Assembly (NCBI GenBank): GCA_009760855.2
Contig: WPIO01000071.1
Location: 935,001 to 999,000 of the forward strand
Origin: Cristatella mucedo
Lineage: Eukaryota > Bryozoa > Phylactolaemata > Cristatellidae
Reading direction: 5' to 3'
Length of the DNA stretch: 64,000 nt
In this document: in pieces, positions 25,898 to 37,430 of the stretch
How the letters are laid out: the number at the start of each line of letters is the position of its first letter
Position numbering within the stretch: position 1 is the first letter of the stretch
The notes under the pieces: generated by a model
The model's database searches: none
The model's input: only the letters and a program-made list of their open reading frames with translations
Told to the model about the DNA's origin: nothing
Translations under genes and position numbers: made by a program

Positions 25898-28800
25898 ATC
25901 GAGAGAGAGTGAAGCGACCATTGGCCGTTCAAATTGACCTTTTCTTACGCCGTTGGCAGCTACGGCCCACCGCCTACACAATGTAGTTCGACATTATGCT
26001 TCAGATAGGTCTGGGTCGGCCATTGCTACTTCCGGCCACAGAAAAATTACGACACGAGGTTAAAATTAGACCCTCCCCCCGGTACGGCCGATAGCCAAGC
26101 AATAGAGGCTGACGCAAGGGCCATCGAGGCGTTCGAGAGAGGGCTCACCATTCTGCAGCGTCTAGACAGTGACACCTTCTGGGCACCGCCTTGACGACCG
26201 ACGAAGGACGAGCAGCCGCCTCCGTCCACGACGCGCAAATAGTCGACGTCGGACGCTGTCGCCTCGCGGAATCGGACGCACGTGTACGTGTGGTAGTCGT
26301 TCAGTGCTTCCTGGAAAGGCTGGCGTTCTTGGTCGGCTACAGACAGCCAGATAGGTCTTCATTGTTAGAACAACAGCACGCCGTCCTGAGCGCAGCAGCG
26401 CTCGCCCGGCTCTAAGCGCTTGGTAACCGTCGCAGCGCCGCGGGCCACGTGACGTGACCACGTGACGTGACCGCTTACTCCAGGGAACTGCGATCTGGTA
26501 GGGGATGCTGGCGTTCGCCCAGCGTAAGTTCGGCGCGCGAATGGCTTTCCTTTTCTGCCGTCTCGTGCTTTTCTCTCTCTGTCTAAAGCACGAAACAGGC
26601 TGACGTCACAGGCGTAAGGCAAAGCGGCCCAGAGCGGCTTCGCTGCGGTCACACCGACTTCGCCGAGGCGTAGTCTTTCAGCGCACGTACAACGCGTAGA
26701 AATAGATTTAATTCTCATAGGGCGCGATGCGAGTGTACAAGCGTTGCTATTGTTACTATTAATAGCATCACTACCTCATCATTGACTCCCAGACGTCCGC
26801 CTTAAAGAGCATGTCCATCTCGACGCGAACCACGTCGGCGTCCTCCATTAACTTAAACATATTAGCTACAACGAATGAACCACTCGCTGTAGGCGCTCGC
26901 CAGACATTTTTTGCTCGTCGCGCCATCCGAGAGCCGCCAATAAGCACTTCGTGCCGATCCAACAAAAAATTGCGCTTTCTCGTCGGAGATTCGAGCGCGA
27001 GGAGCGATCTCGCTCCCTCGAGTACTTCCGGCTCTAAAAGGAAATTTGAAGCACATTTCTTTGAGCTGGTGTCTGCCTATGCTGTTTGCCTTGTTTGCCT
27101 AAACTCTAAACCCGGGTCTTGGAGGGTCTTTCCTCTGCGGCATACGTGGATTCCTGGACAGAGATTGAGTTTTACTAGAGTGCCATGCAAATCAATTAGA
27201 GTAAAAAATTGTATCATTACTATCAATAAGTAGCCTCGAGGCGCTGAACGTCGGGTCAGTGGCCAATTGGGAATGCTCGTCGCGAGATCTCGCTCGCCCG
27301 CCATTCGGCGCTCGTTCCGCGTAGACGTGCCTCTATCTTGACGCAAATTTCTTTCACAATAATAACAAAGGTAATCCGTTTCTATAGCAACTACGGGCGC
27401 AGCATCAAAAGCCACGTCGTTCCACCGCGAAACATAATTCAACGTGAGATTATCCCTACAGTAATTGCAGCAGCCTGTAAATGCAGAGCGGCACAACTAG
27501 TAGGCTTGCACTGCCCGCTCCTTGGACCTGCGTTCGGGCGCAGCGATAATTTACCGAGAGCTTTCTTCTACTGCTGCCCTTCGTGCGAGGATGTACTTGC
27601 TTGCCACTACTTTCAAGGTGCTCGACGTGAAAGGTTAGATAAGTCCATTTTTTTATAACAAATGCGAAAGTCTAGACTGCTTTCCGGAAGACATCCGTTA
27701 AGGCGCACCAAGGCCGGCTAAATTACTAAAACCTGCTTGGACCGCGCTGCTCACGTGCATTTCAAGCAGCTTTGCGAGAGCCCGGCGTAAGCGAGCAGCT
27801 ATAGTGAGAACTCGCTGTAACGTCTGCTCGCTGTAACGTCTGCTCGCTGTAACGTCTGCTCGCTGTGGCGTCTCGTCTGCGGAGGTTTCGAGCGTCATTT
27901 GTCGCGCGGGGTCGGCTGTACGCAGCAGATGCGCTCCGCGCCTCGCTGAGGTCTCACTACGAATGCACAGGCATGGAATTCCGCTCAAACGCTCAATGTC
28001 TGTCGCCATTAGTGTGCGGCATCAGTCGGCCGCTTAGGCGCGCTCCACAGTTGTGTGTGCGCTTGCAGCCGTCCGCATCGCAGCAGCTGCGCGCCGCGCG
28101 GTCTAGCGAGACTCACACGACTCGGACGCCGCCATTATCGCCTGATCCATCGTCATTTCAGTTCCATTTACGACCATTGCGTCCGTCGAGCCGCCCAGAA
28201 TCTGAGTACCCGTACAAGTAAAGGAGTGTCATTGACTTTGCAAGCGGCTAAATGTCCTAAGAACTAAGCGCAGCCTGCGAGAACGGGAAGTTGAACAGAG
28301 GCCTCCTAGAGTTGCTGTTGGCGGCAAAGTTGCATTTAATCATCGGCTAAACGGCGTCCCTAATTGACCTGACTAGCGACGCTGTTGCGACTGCGGAACG
28401 TCGCCGGCCATCCAGCCCGGAGCGCTCCTTCTCTGGCGGTGCATTTATTGCTGGTGCGCTTAGCCTAGTAGTGCGCCGCGTGGCCGCGTCGGCGCTCAGG
28501 TCGTAAATGCGCCGCCAGACGCGTAAATGCGCGTAAACGCGTAAATGCGCCGCCCGAGTGACGCGCGCGCTGCGGCGCGAGCAGGCACGACAGCCCGAGC
28601 GCTTCAGCCCGCGAGCCACAGCTTCCGACGCGACGGAGGCGGCAGCAGCGGATGCTCCGACGGCGCGTGCTGCGGTTGCCACGCGGGCGCGAGGGCGAAT
28701 TGAAAGCATTTTGCGCGCGGGCTCTGCGAAGATTCCCCAAACGATGCTCAGCAAACGACTCGCGGTAAGCGAGGTAAGCCCTTGCGGTAAGCGTGCGCGT

Positions 28801-28922
28801 GTTGTCGCCGGACGCGACGGCGATGCGACACAGCAGCTAGGCGGCGGCGCCTCGGCGCTAGCGAGCGGAGACGGCGGCGGCGGCGGCGCACTGACCAGCA
28901 GGAAAAAGATGGCTGCCAGCAT
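22353..28922 (-). CDS. Astacin-ShK metalloprotease A3, complete
   Basis: Secreted zinc metalloprotease, 510 codons. Exons: 28896-28922, 28117-28201, 26775-26865, 26479-26582, 26149-26336, 25468-25671, 25180-25306, 24076-24186, 22927-23208 and 22353-22666 (TGA stop). Phases are as in A2. The signal peptide is MLAAIFFLL plus ILGGSTDA. The propeptide contains FKADV, which keeps the Asp expected of an astacin aspartate switch where A1, A2 and A4 have Glu. The furin-type site is RQKR. The catalytic motif is [19 protein letters not shown] with Met-turn SVMHYG. Then follow the six-Cys module ([17 protein letters not shown]...), a Thr-rich linker, ShK 1 ([10 protein letters not shown]...), ShK 2 ([12 protein letters not shown] to CPRACGVC) and a tail of about 65 residues. 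The tail is Ala/Pro/Thr-rich, ends in a basic [12 protein letters not shown] stretch, and is about 31 residues longer than in A2 and A4. Intron 8 holds a CT microsatellite and a SINE. Confidence 0.92.
23289..23610. repeat. CT microsatellite, A3 intron 8
   Basis: Long imperfect (CT)n on the plus strand. The long Leu/Ser and Arg/Glu frames across it are artefacts. Confidence 0.9.
23630..23776 (-). mobile_element. tRNA-derived SINE with LINE X tail
   Basis: Minus strand has an A box (TGGTCCAGCGGTTAAGG) and B box (GGGCTCGAGCCCC) of a pol III promoter. It is followed directly by GCGCCTGAATAGAGATTAAG and TTCTCTTGGGGCACTAT, the LINE X tail. It sits in intron 8 of A3, between two CT-rich tracts. Confidence 0.75.
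24819..24898. repeat. 16-bp tandem repeat, A3 intron 7
   Basis: Five copies of CTCAGAAAGCGGAAGT. The homologous introns of A2 and A4 lack the array. Confidence 0.85.
24988..25065. repeat. 26-bp tandem repeat, A3 intron 7
   Basis: Three copies of a unit that starts CACATGAAAAGCACATCGCG, differing only at the last bases. Confidence 0.85.
25806..25902. repeat. GA microsatellite, A3 intron 5
   Basis: (GA)n with GCGAGAAG interruptions. Confidence 0.85.
27811..27874. repeat. 16-bp tandem repeat, A3 intron 2
   Basis: Four copies of CTCGCTGTAACGTCTG. A1 and A2 have a single copy at the matching place. Confidence 0.8.
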
Positions 28923-29023
28923 GGCGACGTGTGCCCTTCGTGCGAAGCTTCTTCTGCAGCCGCTTCCACCGATCGCGGTTAGGACAGCGCCGCCTCCGTT
29001 TGCTAAAGCAGCGCTGCGGAGCG

Positions 29024-29031
29024 TATTTAAG
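29024..29031 (-). promoter_or_regulatory. TATA box of A3
   Basis: CTTAAATA on the minus strand about 102 bp before the A3 ATG, in the shared GCGCTTAAATACGC context. Confidence 0.55.
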
Positions 29032-29540
29032 CGCTCGCATGGTGACCTCTCACCCCCTGACGCCTCCAACAGCTGCAGACGTTGCTGCTAGCTCAAAGAA
29101 GGTGGGGGAACGGCGATCTTTCGGATCGAATAACAGCGTGTCGAAATCGTACGTCTTCTGCACGAAGTGTTGATTCAGTAACACTGTCAATGCGGCGGCG
29201 GCTTGCGTCAGGCGGCACCTGGCCCGCCGCTAGAGCCGGATGCTCGATACAGTGCAAAGAGCAACGAGCGACTCTGGAATTCGCAGCTCCGTCAACCAGA
29301 TTCGCAAATAATCCGGCTGCAGCAGCAACCGTGCGTCACGTGACCATCGCCGGAGCCGCCCACGCTGCCAAGCGCGGCAATCGCTACTCAGTAAGCAGGG
29401 CAGATGTGCTGCCAATCGTCCACCGCTGCCGAACTCGACTAATGACGAGCAGCTCAGTTGCCTGTGGACTGATGGACTGAGTTGTGTGCCTAGGCCAAGT
29501 GCGGTCAACCGAGGCTCCGTAAAGTGACGCTTACTCGTTG

Positions 29541-29625
29541 CTTCTATCCTACTTGTGTTCTACTTGTGTCCTACTTGCGTCCTACTTATGTCCTACTTTC
29601 GTCCTACTTGTGTCCTACTTCGGTC
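29541..29625. repeat. GTCCTACTT minisatellite upstream of A3
   Basis: About seven units of the TGTCCTACTTG type. The duplicate at 47625-47678 has fewer units. Confidence 0.75.
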
Positions 29626-30379
29626 TCCATTCTTGTAGGGAGTTTATAACTGGTCAGTTTACTTTCAGTCCTGCTTCTAATTAGCTTCACCTCAGCAGCG
29701 GCCGTTTGAAATGTACTTTTGTCATTGAGATGGGAAATAACCGTCCGCGATGCCCCTCGGCTGACGTTAAACGATCGTCACGCGATTGCTTTTTTCATCC
29801 GCCGCCTCGCGGTCTGATTGCTTTTCATATGAAGGGCTCTCAGTGTCCCACAAACAGAGACTCTTTCGGAACGCTAGGACGATTACGCTGCTGCGTCGAG
29901 TCGTCCAGCACGCCCTCCAGATCGACAAAGAGAGCATATCCTCGCCGACCTCTGCGATTGAGGGCATGTCACGTGAGTGCATCACGTGATCTCACATTCT
30001 GCTCGATAGTTTAGTCTCTTGCCTTAGCCTAAGCCGGGGTAGGCCAACTTTTCAGACTGCTTGGCCATTTCAGGATGTAAATGAGGCAAACAAGTGCAGA
30101 AGAAACCACGCCCACTCCGCTGGCCCATTGGAGTGGGCGAGGCCAGACGAATAAACCACAACAGTCGCAACTGACGCAAACGGCAAATAGCTGTGGGTAG
30201 ACTTTAATCACTCCTCCCCGGTCAGTCGCTTCCGTTTCACGCGAGCGCCTGATATCAGCTCTAAAAATAGACACGAGCAACAACTTGAGCTGCAACCAGC
30301 AGTACTGAACACCGAGACAATCCAATTAGGCCTGATCCAATAATAATAAGAATAAGAATAAGAATAATAATGCACTTGA

Positions 30380-31090
30380 TATATGTAATGTATCTCCGTC
30401 TGTAACTCCACAAAGCCCAAAAGACTAAGTGGGCGTTACGCTAGAGAGTTTTGTACAGCCCACTCACAGCCTAAGAGGCTTGGTAGCCCAGCCAAAAGGG
30501 AGTTCCAATAACCAAGCCGAGACAGAACAAAGGAGCTAGTTAATTTTTTAACGAGCCACCGTGGAAGACCGCTCCTAATCTTAGATAGATATCTTAGAGA
30601 TCAGACGTGATAACTAGCTGTTGAAGCAGTCGTCTGAATGAAGCTTTTAAAATTGAGGCAGCTGTCAAAAACGACACCTAAACTTCGAGCACGGGGTGAT
30701 GGTCGCCGCACCACAGCAGCACCTTTTTTGTAGAGCAAAGCCTTTTAATTCAGCCACACGCTTAGGGTGTCCTATGAGCAGCAGTTGGGTTTTATCGTCA
30801 TTTAGTTTCAAAAAGTTTTCCGACATCTAGGATCTCATGTCGGCAAGGCAAGCATTCAGTTTATATGTTGCTGCAGCAGATTCTGACGGTTTGAATGACA
30901 AAGACAGCTGAGTATCGTCAGCATACAAGTGATATCCTATTCCATGGGCCTTAATCACTTTTCCCAGAGGTTGAGTATATATGGAGAACAGCAAGGGACC
31001 GAGGACAGACCCTTGAGGGACACCACAGGTGACCCTTCTCTTGCCTGAGACCTGACCCCCCACACGACACGGATTGAACACAAACAGGCA
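30380..31090 (-). mobile_element. LINE Y fragment with YADD box, block II copy 1
   Basis: Minus strand reads [20 protein letters not shown] and [13 protein letters not shown], the polymerase core of a CR1-like reverse transcriptase with catalytic YADD intact. It then runs into decayed 3' sequence. An internal deletion near 30480 removes about 520 bp seen in copy 2. Confidence 0.85.
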
Positions 31091-31099
31091 AGCGCTCTC

Positions 31100-31530
31100 A
31101 GAGATCTATTTTTCGGCGCTTTACATTTGCTGCACAGGAAACACGATCGAAAGGTGAGTGGTATCATGCTTGATAAACAACAAGAATAACGTCGTTATAG
31201 ATGACATGCACAGGGTCAGCATGCAAGTGTGCTTAGTGGCAGCATGCAACAATGTCAGCATTCATAAGCACATAAAGTACGAACTACAGGGACCCGCTAA
31301 ATACTGTCTTTAATTAATAGTTAATTAATTTTTTAATGATTTTTTAATTAATAGTGGAATTTTTAATTTCTTTTTAAATGTGGTCAAGTCAGGAGATGTC
31401 GTGACGCAAGTCGGGAGTGAGTTCCAAGCTTTTGGAGTATGCGAACTAACGGCGTGGTCTCCGAAGGATGTGAGGTTTGTACGTGGTATAGGTAAACAGT
31501 TAGATTCGGGCAAAAGCGGACAGTACGTAC
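31100..31530 (-). mobile_element. LINE X 3' end fragment, block II copy 1
   Basis: Minus-strand C-terminal piece (ESNCLPIPRTNLTSFGDHAV, AWNSLPTCVTTSPDLTTFKK) with the GCAAATGTAAAGCGCC tail at its low-coordinate end. It abuts a LINE Y fragment. Confidence 0.8.
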
Positions 31531-31784
31531 AATAAATAACTAGGAGGGCGTTAGTGCCGGACTGAAGTACTAACTAGCTTGACCGTATCTGGCCTAAAGG
31601 TCGGAGTTTGCTGACCCCTCGTAGAGGCAAAGAAGTACAATCATGCTCAGCTGCCGAGGTTTCGTTCACTCTGGCGATATTACCAGCGTGCGTGTTTTTG
31701 CTAAGAAGCACTTTTACTAATAAAGCAGATCATCAGTTCAGAATCATCGAATTCAGTCTAGAATTATTTGAATGTTAATGCTAA

Positions 31785-31838
31785 AGAGAGAGTTCTCTGA
31801 GGGTGCTATAACAAATGTATTATTATCATTATTATCTA
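31785..31838 (+). mobile_element. LINE X tail fragment (copy at 50425-50480)
   Basis: GAGAGTTCTCTGAGGGTGCT with TATTATTATC end. A duplicate with one-base changes lies at 50425-50480. Confidence 0.55.
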
Positions 31839-32284
31839 GAATTACTGAAATGCTAGTGCGAAGCAGCTCTTTAGCAGTTCCGGCCGTAGCCTTCTATAGA
31901 CGCACCCCTCACGTCTGAGATCCGGCTGCAGACAAGCTCTACTGAACTCCAAGCGGCCAAGCACCCGTACGCGACGCGCACGCCCAAACCATCGCCAACT
32001 GACACTCGGCCGCGAGAGTAGGTAGACTCGAGGTCGCTGGTTTTGCTGCGGCGGCAACTCGCTGTAACGGAACTCGGTGGCAGCCAATGGGAGAGCGGAT
32101 ACGGCAGAGGCCGCGTGTTTTCAAAGTGCTTACTCCCCCCCCCCCTCCCGCGGTGTCTTCCGGTCTGTGCCGCGGACCAGCCAGGCGGAGACGTGAGGTC
32201 GGTAGCCGCGCTTTTCCCGCTGCGCCCCTGCGCCGCCCGCGAAGGCGGTCACTTCGCGCTCTTGCTCCCAGCTGCTGCGGCGAG

Positions 32285-32822
<538 letters not shown>

Positions 32823-32954
32823 TCACCCAATCAACGCCTTAACAGACGGAAGTTCTTTATCGTCAGTCGTAGGCCGACGAGGGAGCCATTTTTTATTACC
32901 CAGTTACCTTTCCGCGTTGCTTCTCTGCTGCTTGCATTAAATAAATAAATAAAT

Positions 32955-33128
32955 ACTAGCTGATTTAACAGCCTCTTTTTTTTATAGCGACAGAAGAGCC
33001 TTTACGGCTGTCACCGCCGCTTGCAGTGGCGATAAAGGATCGCCCACCACAGGATTCGAACCCACGACCTCGGGACAGAGGTCGTGAAAAGTCACGGCCT
33101 TACCTAGTGAGCCATTGCGATTCGCATC
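32955..33128 (-). mobile_element. tRNA-derived SINE, second family
   Basis: Minus strand shows an A box (TGGCTCACTAGGTAAGG), a B box (GTGGGTTCGAATCC), a body, and an end GCTATAAAAAA. The end differs from the SINE at 23630, so this is another family. A truncated relative lies at 37308-37430. Confidence 0.7.
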
Positions 33129-33289
33129 GCATCTGCTTTATTTAAGTTTTAACTTTATTTAATTCTCATTCTATCGAAGCTGCCGCTCACTGGAAAAGCT
33201 AAACTTTTAATCTGAGTTTAATCTGCTGACGTTGCCTCGTTGATGCGACGGCCAGCAGACTGTCATCATTTCAGGGCCTAGGATAGCCG

Positions 33290-34970
33290 CCACAGTTTCC
33301 TGGCGTCCGCCATTGGCGGGTTACCAGGAGTTCCCGGCCGCCGGGCCACCACGCCGTTGAACATAAATTAGTCTCTCTAGAACTCTAAGACGTGGCAAGT
33401 TCGCTCTGGCCGGCATCCAGCGTGAGCATGCACGAAGCGAGGGGCTCGCCCTGATTGGCGGCCGGCCGAGCATTAAAGCACACCAGGCGGATATATAAAG
33501 CGGCGCACTTGTACGAGCAGTCCGCCACGTCACTCCGATGGACGACACTCGAGAGGCCGACCAGGAACGGAGGTTAGATCACTCCAAAGCGGTTGGCGTA
33601 AACCGCACGTCGCTCGCACCGAGCAGAGACGCTCGAATGCCACTAAACCCTCTGACCCTCGCGACCAGTCGCATCCTTCAGCGGGGCGGCTGCCTCGGTT
33701 GCGTTTGGAAGATGGAGAGCTCGCATCAGCGTGTACCGCGTTGAGGCGAATCTTAGATCCGCTGAACCCTCAATGGGCAGTCAACGCTGCTGCTCGCTGC
33801 CACTAGACTTTACGTGCGAGTTCGCATGCGCATGCAATCAGAAGTAGAGAAAATCCGACTCGCTGCGCTTTAGTCGACGCTAGGACCCAGGTCAAGGTGC
33901 CCCAGGTCAAGGTGACCCAGGTCAAGGACCCGAGTCAAGGACCAAGGGCGAAGGTGCTCGCTCTTCAAGACCTTCAGGTTGTTGGTCTGGGTTTTGCAGC
34001 CGACATTCATTCATTGACGGTTATACAAACTACACTGTTATGTCAGCTCACCGTCACTTTACTCTCGACTTTTTTAGAGGCCGCTGCCGGTACGCGCACC
34101 GAAAGCCGCATAGGCTCAGACAGCGGGTGGTGGAAAGCTCTCTAAAATATATCTCATAAAGCCCACTTTGTCATTACGGTTTAGCTGAGTTACAGGTGGA
34201 GGCACGCTATTTTACATATCATTTACATTTTACATATTTTACATATTATTTTACATTATCTGGCTGAAAAGAGTAAAGATAGCGCTCATCCGTAGCGTTT
34301 TCGTGGTTTACTGAGTTCGTGTATTCTAACTGAAATATTTCGCCTGGTTTCTGTAGTGATCTTTGTGGCAATTTTTTATTTTATTTGTTCGTCCTTGACA
34401 TCGGAAATCATTGCTTAATACTGCGCTTCCTTTGAGACTAACTTTCGACTAACGTTGCCGACACGGTTGGCTAACTCGACATTCAATACTGCTAAGTGAA
34501 TATAAAACGCAAGCTTGCAGGCGAACAGGAAGCTCGCCCACAGGACGCGTTCTGACAATAAAGTTGCGAAATTTCAGTCAGTTCATCCGAATGAACAGCG
34601 GACCTTACGTCCGGCAGTTTTAATATGCGCCCACTACATTTACAACATTTGCGTCTTCTTTTCACCCAAGATGAGCGCAGTCGTATTGATAAATGGCTGC
34701 CAGCATTCTTCCATTCGGCACCCAGGTCACTTGCTAAATCTCAATGGAAGACAGTCATGATGCGCGCGCGCACGATGCATGCACTCCCGCACTCGATGCA
34801 CGATGACAGCGTGCGTCACCTGCACGGACGATCCATTCAGAGACCTTTTCAGTGATCCAGACGACCCCCGGCGGCGGTGTCTTTCGCGTAGCTCGAGCCA
34901 AAGCTCGATTATTGCGCCGAGTATTACTCCGAACTGCGATGCTCTGACACACAGATGCTAGCGAATAGCG
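33290..34970. repeat. Older duplicated spacer block III, copy 2
   Basis: Partner of 4375-5870. It includes an ATATATAAAGC box near 33490 that is not preserved in the other copy, and a small tandem array at 33886-33955. Confidence 0.7.
33886..33955. repeat. Short tandem repeat CCCAGGTCAAGGTG
   Basis: Four to five imperfect units in the spacer between A3 and A4. Confidence 0.75.
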
Positions 34971-34974
34971 AGGC

Positions 34975-36040
34975 GTGCCTCAGCTCCAAGTCACGAGGCT
35001 GCCGCTTGGCGCCCGCTACCAAGTGCGACCAGCGTTTCTTGGTTTTCGAGGAGCAAATGCACCCAGACTCTTTCAGCGCCACTGACCTCTATTAATAACT
35101 ACAGCTCACTGACTGTGCACTCGCTTTGCTGAGTCAGAAACAACACGTCTATTAGAACTACACGTCTATCACGCGCCACTTCTGTAAGTACTGGTCGCCA
35201 TCTTGCCGCGTGCCGGAAGTGCCGCGTGACTGAAGGACAGGCGGACATTCTCGCTTTAGATAGTGTAGGAAAAATTATCAACAAAGAGTTCGCAAAGTAC
35301 TTTCCAAATTTCAGCGCTGCTAAGGACCTCTATTGATAACTACAGCTCACTGACCGTGGACTCGCTTCGTTGGGTCAGGAATTACACGTGTTAGAATTAC
35401 ACATCGATTACACATCAATTACGTGAGTACTGGTCATCATCTAGCCGCGTGACCAAATTGTCTGGCGGCAGAAGGACAGACCGACTTCCTCACTTTATTT
35501 AATATAGAAATTATTATAATATTTGTATATATATATGTTTATATGTGTGTTCGCTACACATCAGCGATTAGTACAACAATAATAACAAAGCGTTTGAAAC
35601 TCCTTCTAATCAAACTTATTCACGTTCTAGGCATTGCTGGCATATGGAGAGCAGTGTGCCAACTGTTAAATGAGGGTCTGAGAAATCTAGCGTGCATGGG
35701 CACTGAAAAAGGCATTTCGCACTGATGGAGCAAATGTTGTGCGCAGCAACAGCGAGCTGGCTCCAACCTTTTTTCAACGCCAAGTTGGGAGATATGGTAT
35801 GGGAGATCAGATTTGATGACGAGGCCTAGGCTGTAAGTGCGTTTTCTGCCAGACCGATCGTTGATGTCAATCGTTCAAGGCCGTTGTGGTCAACAGTGTG
35901 CAATGCAGCTGATAGGTCCTGCTGGTCAAGGGTAGTGACATTCCTTCGTCGTTGCTGCGAACGTCGACATCGATTATACGGAGGAGAGCAGTTTAGTTGG
36001 AATGGTGTTTCGTGGATCACGACTGAAATCTTTCCGACAA
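34975..36040. other. Spacer with repeated CTCACTGACxGTG motif blocks
   Basis: Holds two related blocks (35090-35300 and 35335-35530) that start CTACAGCTCACTGAC. Relatives lie at 17055-17330 and 20565-20830. They look like an unclassified dispersed repeat; no coding potential is seen. Confidence 0.45.
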
Positions 36041-36440
36041 GCTCATTCCCTTCAATTCGACCTTCGCCTTTAGTTCGTATGCTCCCAAAGCGAGCGTGGA
36101 ACTCACTCCCGACTCGCTTCACGACATCTCCTGACTTTTCCACATTAGAAAAGAAACTAGAAACACATTTATTTATCACAGCATTAAGTGGGTCCCTGTT
36201 ATTCGTCCTTAATATGCTTATGCGTGCTGATACTGTGCATGATGCCACTAAACAAAGTTTGCATGCTGACCCTGTGCATGTGACCCAATAACCGTTTTAT
36301 TCCTGATGTTTATTGAGCATACTACCACTAACCATTTGATCATGCTTCCTTTACAGCATATTTAAAGAGACTATAAAGAGGTTGAGTTCTCTGAGGGATG
36401 CTATATCGAATTTAAAATTACTTTTATTATCATTATCATA
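36040..36440 (+). mobile_element. LINE X 3' end fragment
   Basis: Retains the C-terminal AWNSLPT-type stretch (here WNSLPTRFTTSPDFSTLEKK) and the tail with ATT-rich end. Truncated at its 5' side. Confidence 0.75.
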
Positions 36441-37102
36441 TTATTATTAGCAAAGGAACCGAGGACGAGTCTCGGTGATCATCAAGAAGACCTGCATCAC
36501 TGACAGACTTCAAATGTTTTTCCGTCGCTTTGTAAGTTGCATTGCATGACAAACTCAATGTTGCCCTGCATGAATCACGGCACAGGAACACTAGCCGAGA
36601 CTGAGCAGCGCTTAATCAACATAGGCTTTTTTTGCCGCCACAAGTTCGGGTCTTACCGCTTAAACGCTTTGCGTTAGAGGATTATTAAAGGTCGTATCAA
36701 TTCAATTCAGCTAACGGTTGGCCCAGGTTTCATAGACGTCTAGTCTAGTCATGGATCGTTAGATTAGAAATCTGAGTGTCTCTTATCATTTCCCTTCTTA
36801 ATCCCTCACAAACATCCCTTAACTCACATAAAGGCTCCTGCTGCTTAGTCTACCTTGAGCTCATCACTAGATATACCTCACCCGCTAAAGAGGTCACTAG
36901 TTCTTTCGAACCTTCCCCAACGATTGTCCCTGTTGATGCGAAAATCTGTTGCTGCCTACCAAAACATATAAACAAATATCGTAACTATTCCTCTGTTTAT
37001 CCTAAGATCTGCTTATCCTACCCATCACACGAACCCTGTTGTTAGGCAGAGGCTCAATAAAAACCAGGCCTAGATCAATAGAACCTATGTAGCTGACCTC
37101 CA

Positions 37103-37208
<106 letters not shown>

Positions 37209-37307
37209 TGCCGCCGCCATACTCGCTTCTGGAAGAATCGTTGGGCGAGTAGCTTAATGGCTGCACCAATTCATCAGATCTGGCTAGTTGGCTCTGATAC
37301 TAGCTGA

Positions 37308-37430
37308 TTTGACATCTTTTTTATAGCGCCTGAATGGCATTTACTGCTATCACCACTGCTTGCTGCGTCGATAAAGAATCACCCACTACAGCATTCGAAC
37401 CCACAACCTCGGGATCGGGGTCGTGTCACT
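37308..37430 (-). mobile_element. tRNA-derived SINE, truncated copy
   Basis: Matches the SINE at 32955-33128 from the B box (GTGGGTTCGAATGC) to the GCTATAAAAAA end. The A box side is lost. Confidence 0.65.

Noticed and set aside
27077-27496. 139-residue minus frame ([13 protein letters not shown]...) kept in part at 45472-45813
   Set aside because: It lies inside intron 2 of A3 and A4, where the two duplicates are nearly identical in all frames. It carries no domain and has no counterpart in A1 or A2.
29706-30014. Plus-strand frame MKCTFVIEMGNN... with a copy at 47759
   Set aside because: Conserved only as part of block II. The two copies diverge by frameshift near position 60 of the frame, so selection on the protein is unlikely.
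30827-31081. Possible live reverse transcriptase (YADD intact)
   Set aside because: Upstream and downstream parts of the element are missing or broken by stops, so this is a fragment, not an active element.
33538-33744. Small plus-strand frame MDDTREADQERRL..., also at 4630-4755, with a TATA box upstream of one copy
   Set aside because: Codon differences between the two copies are mostly amino-acid changing, the frames end at different places, and the TATA box is not shared. That is the pattern of noncoding duplicated DNA.
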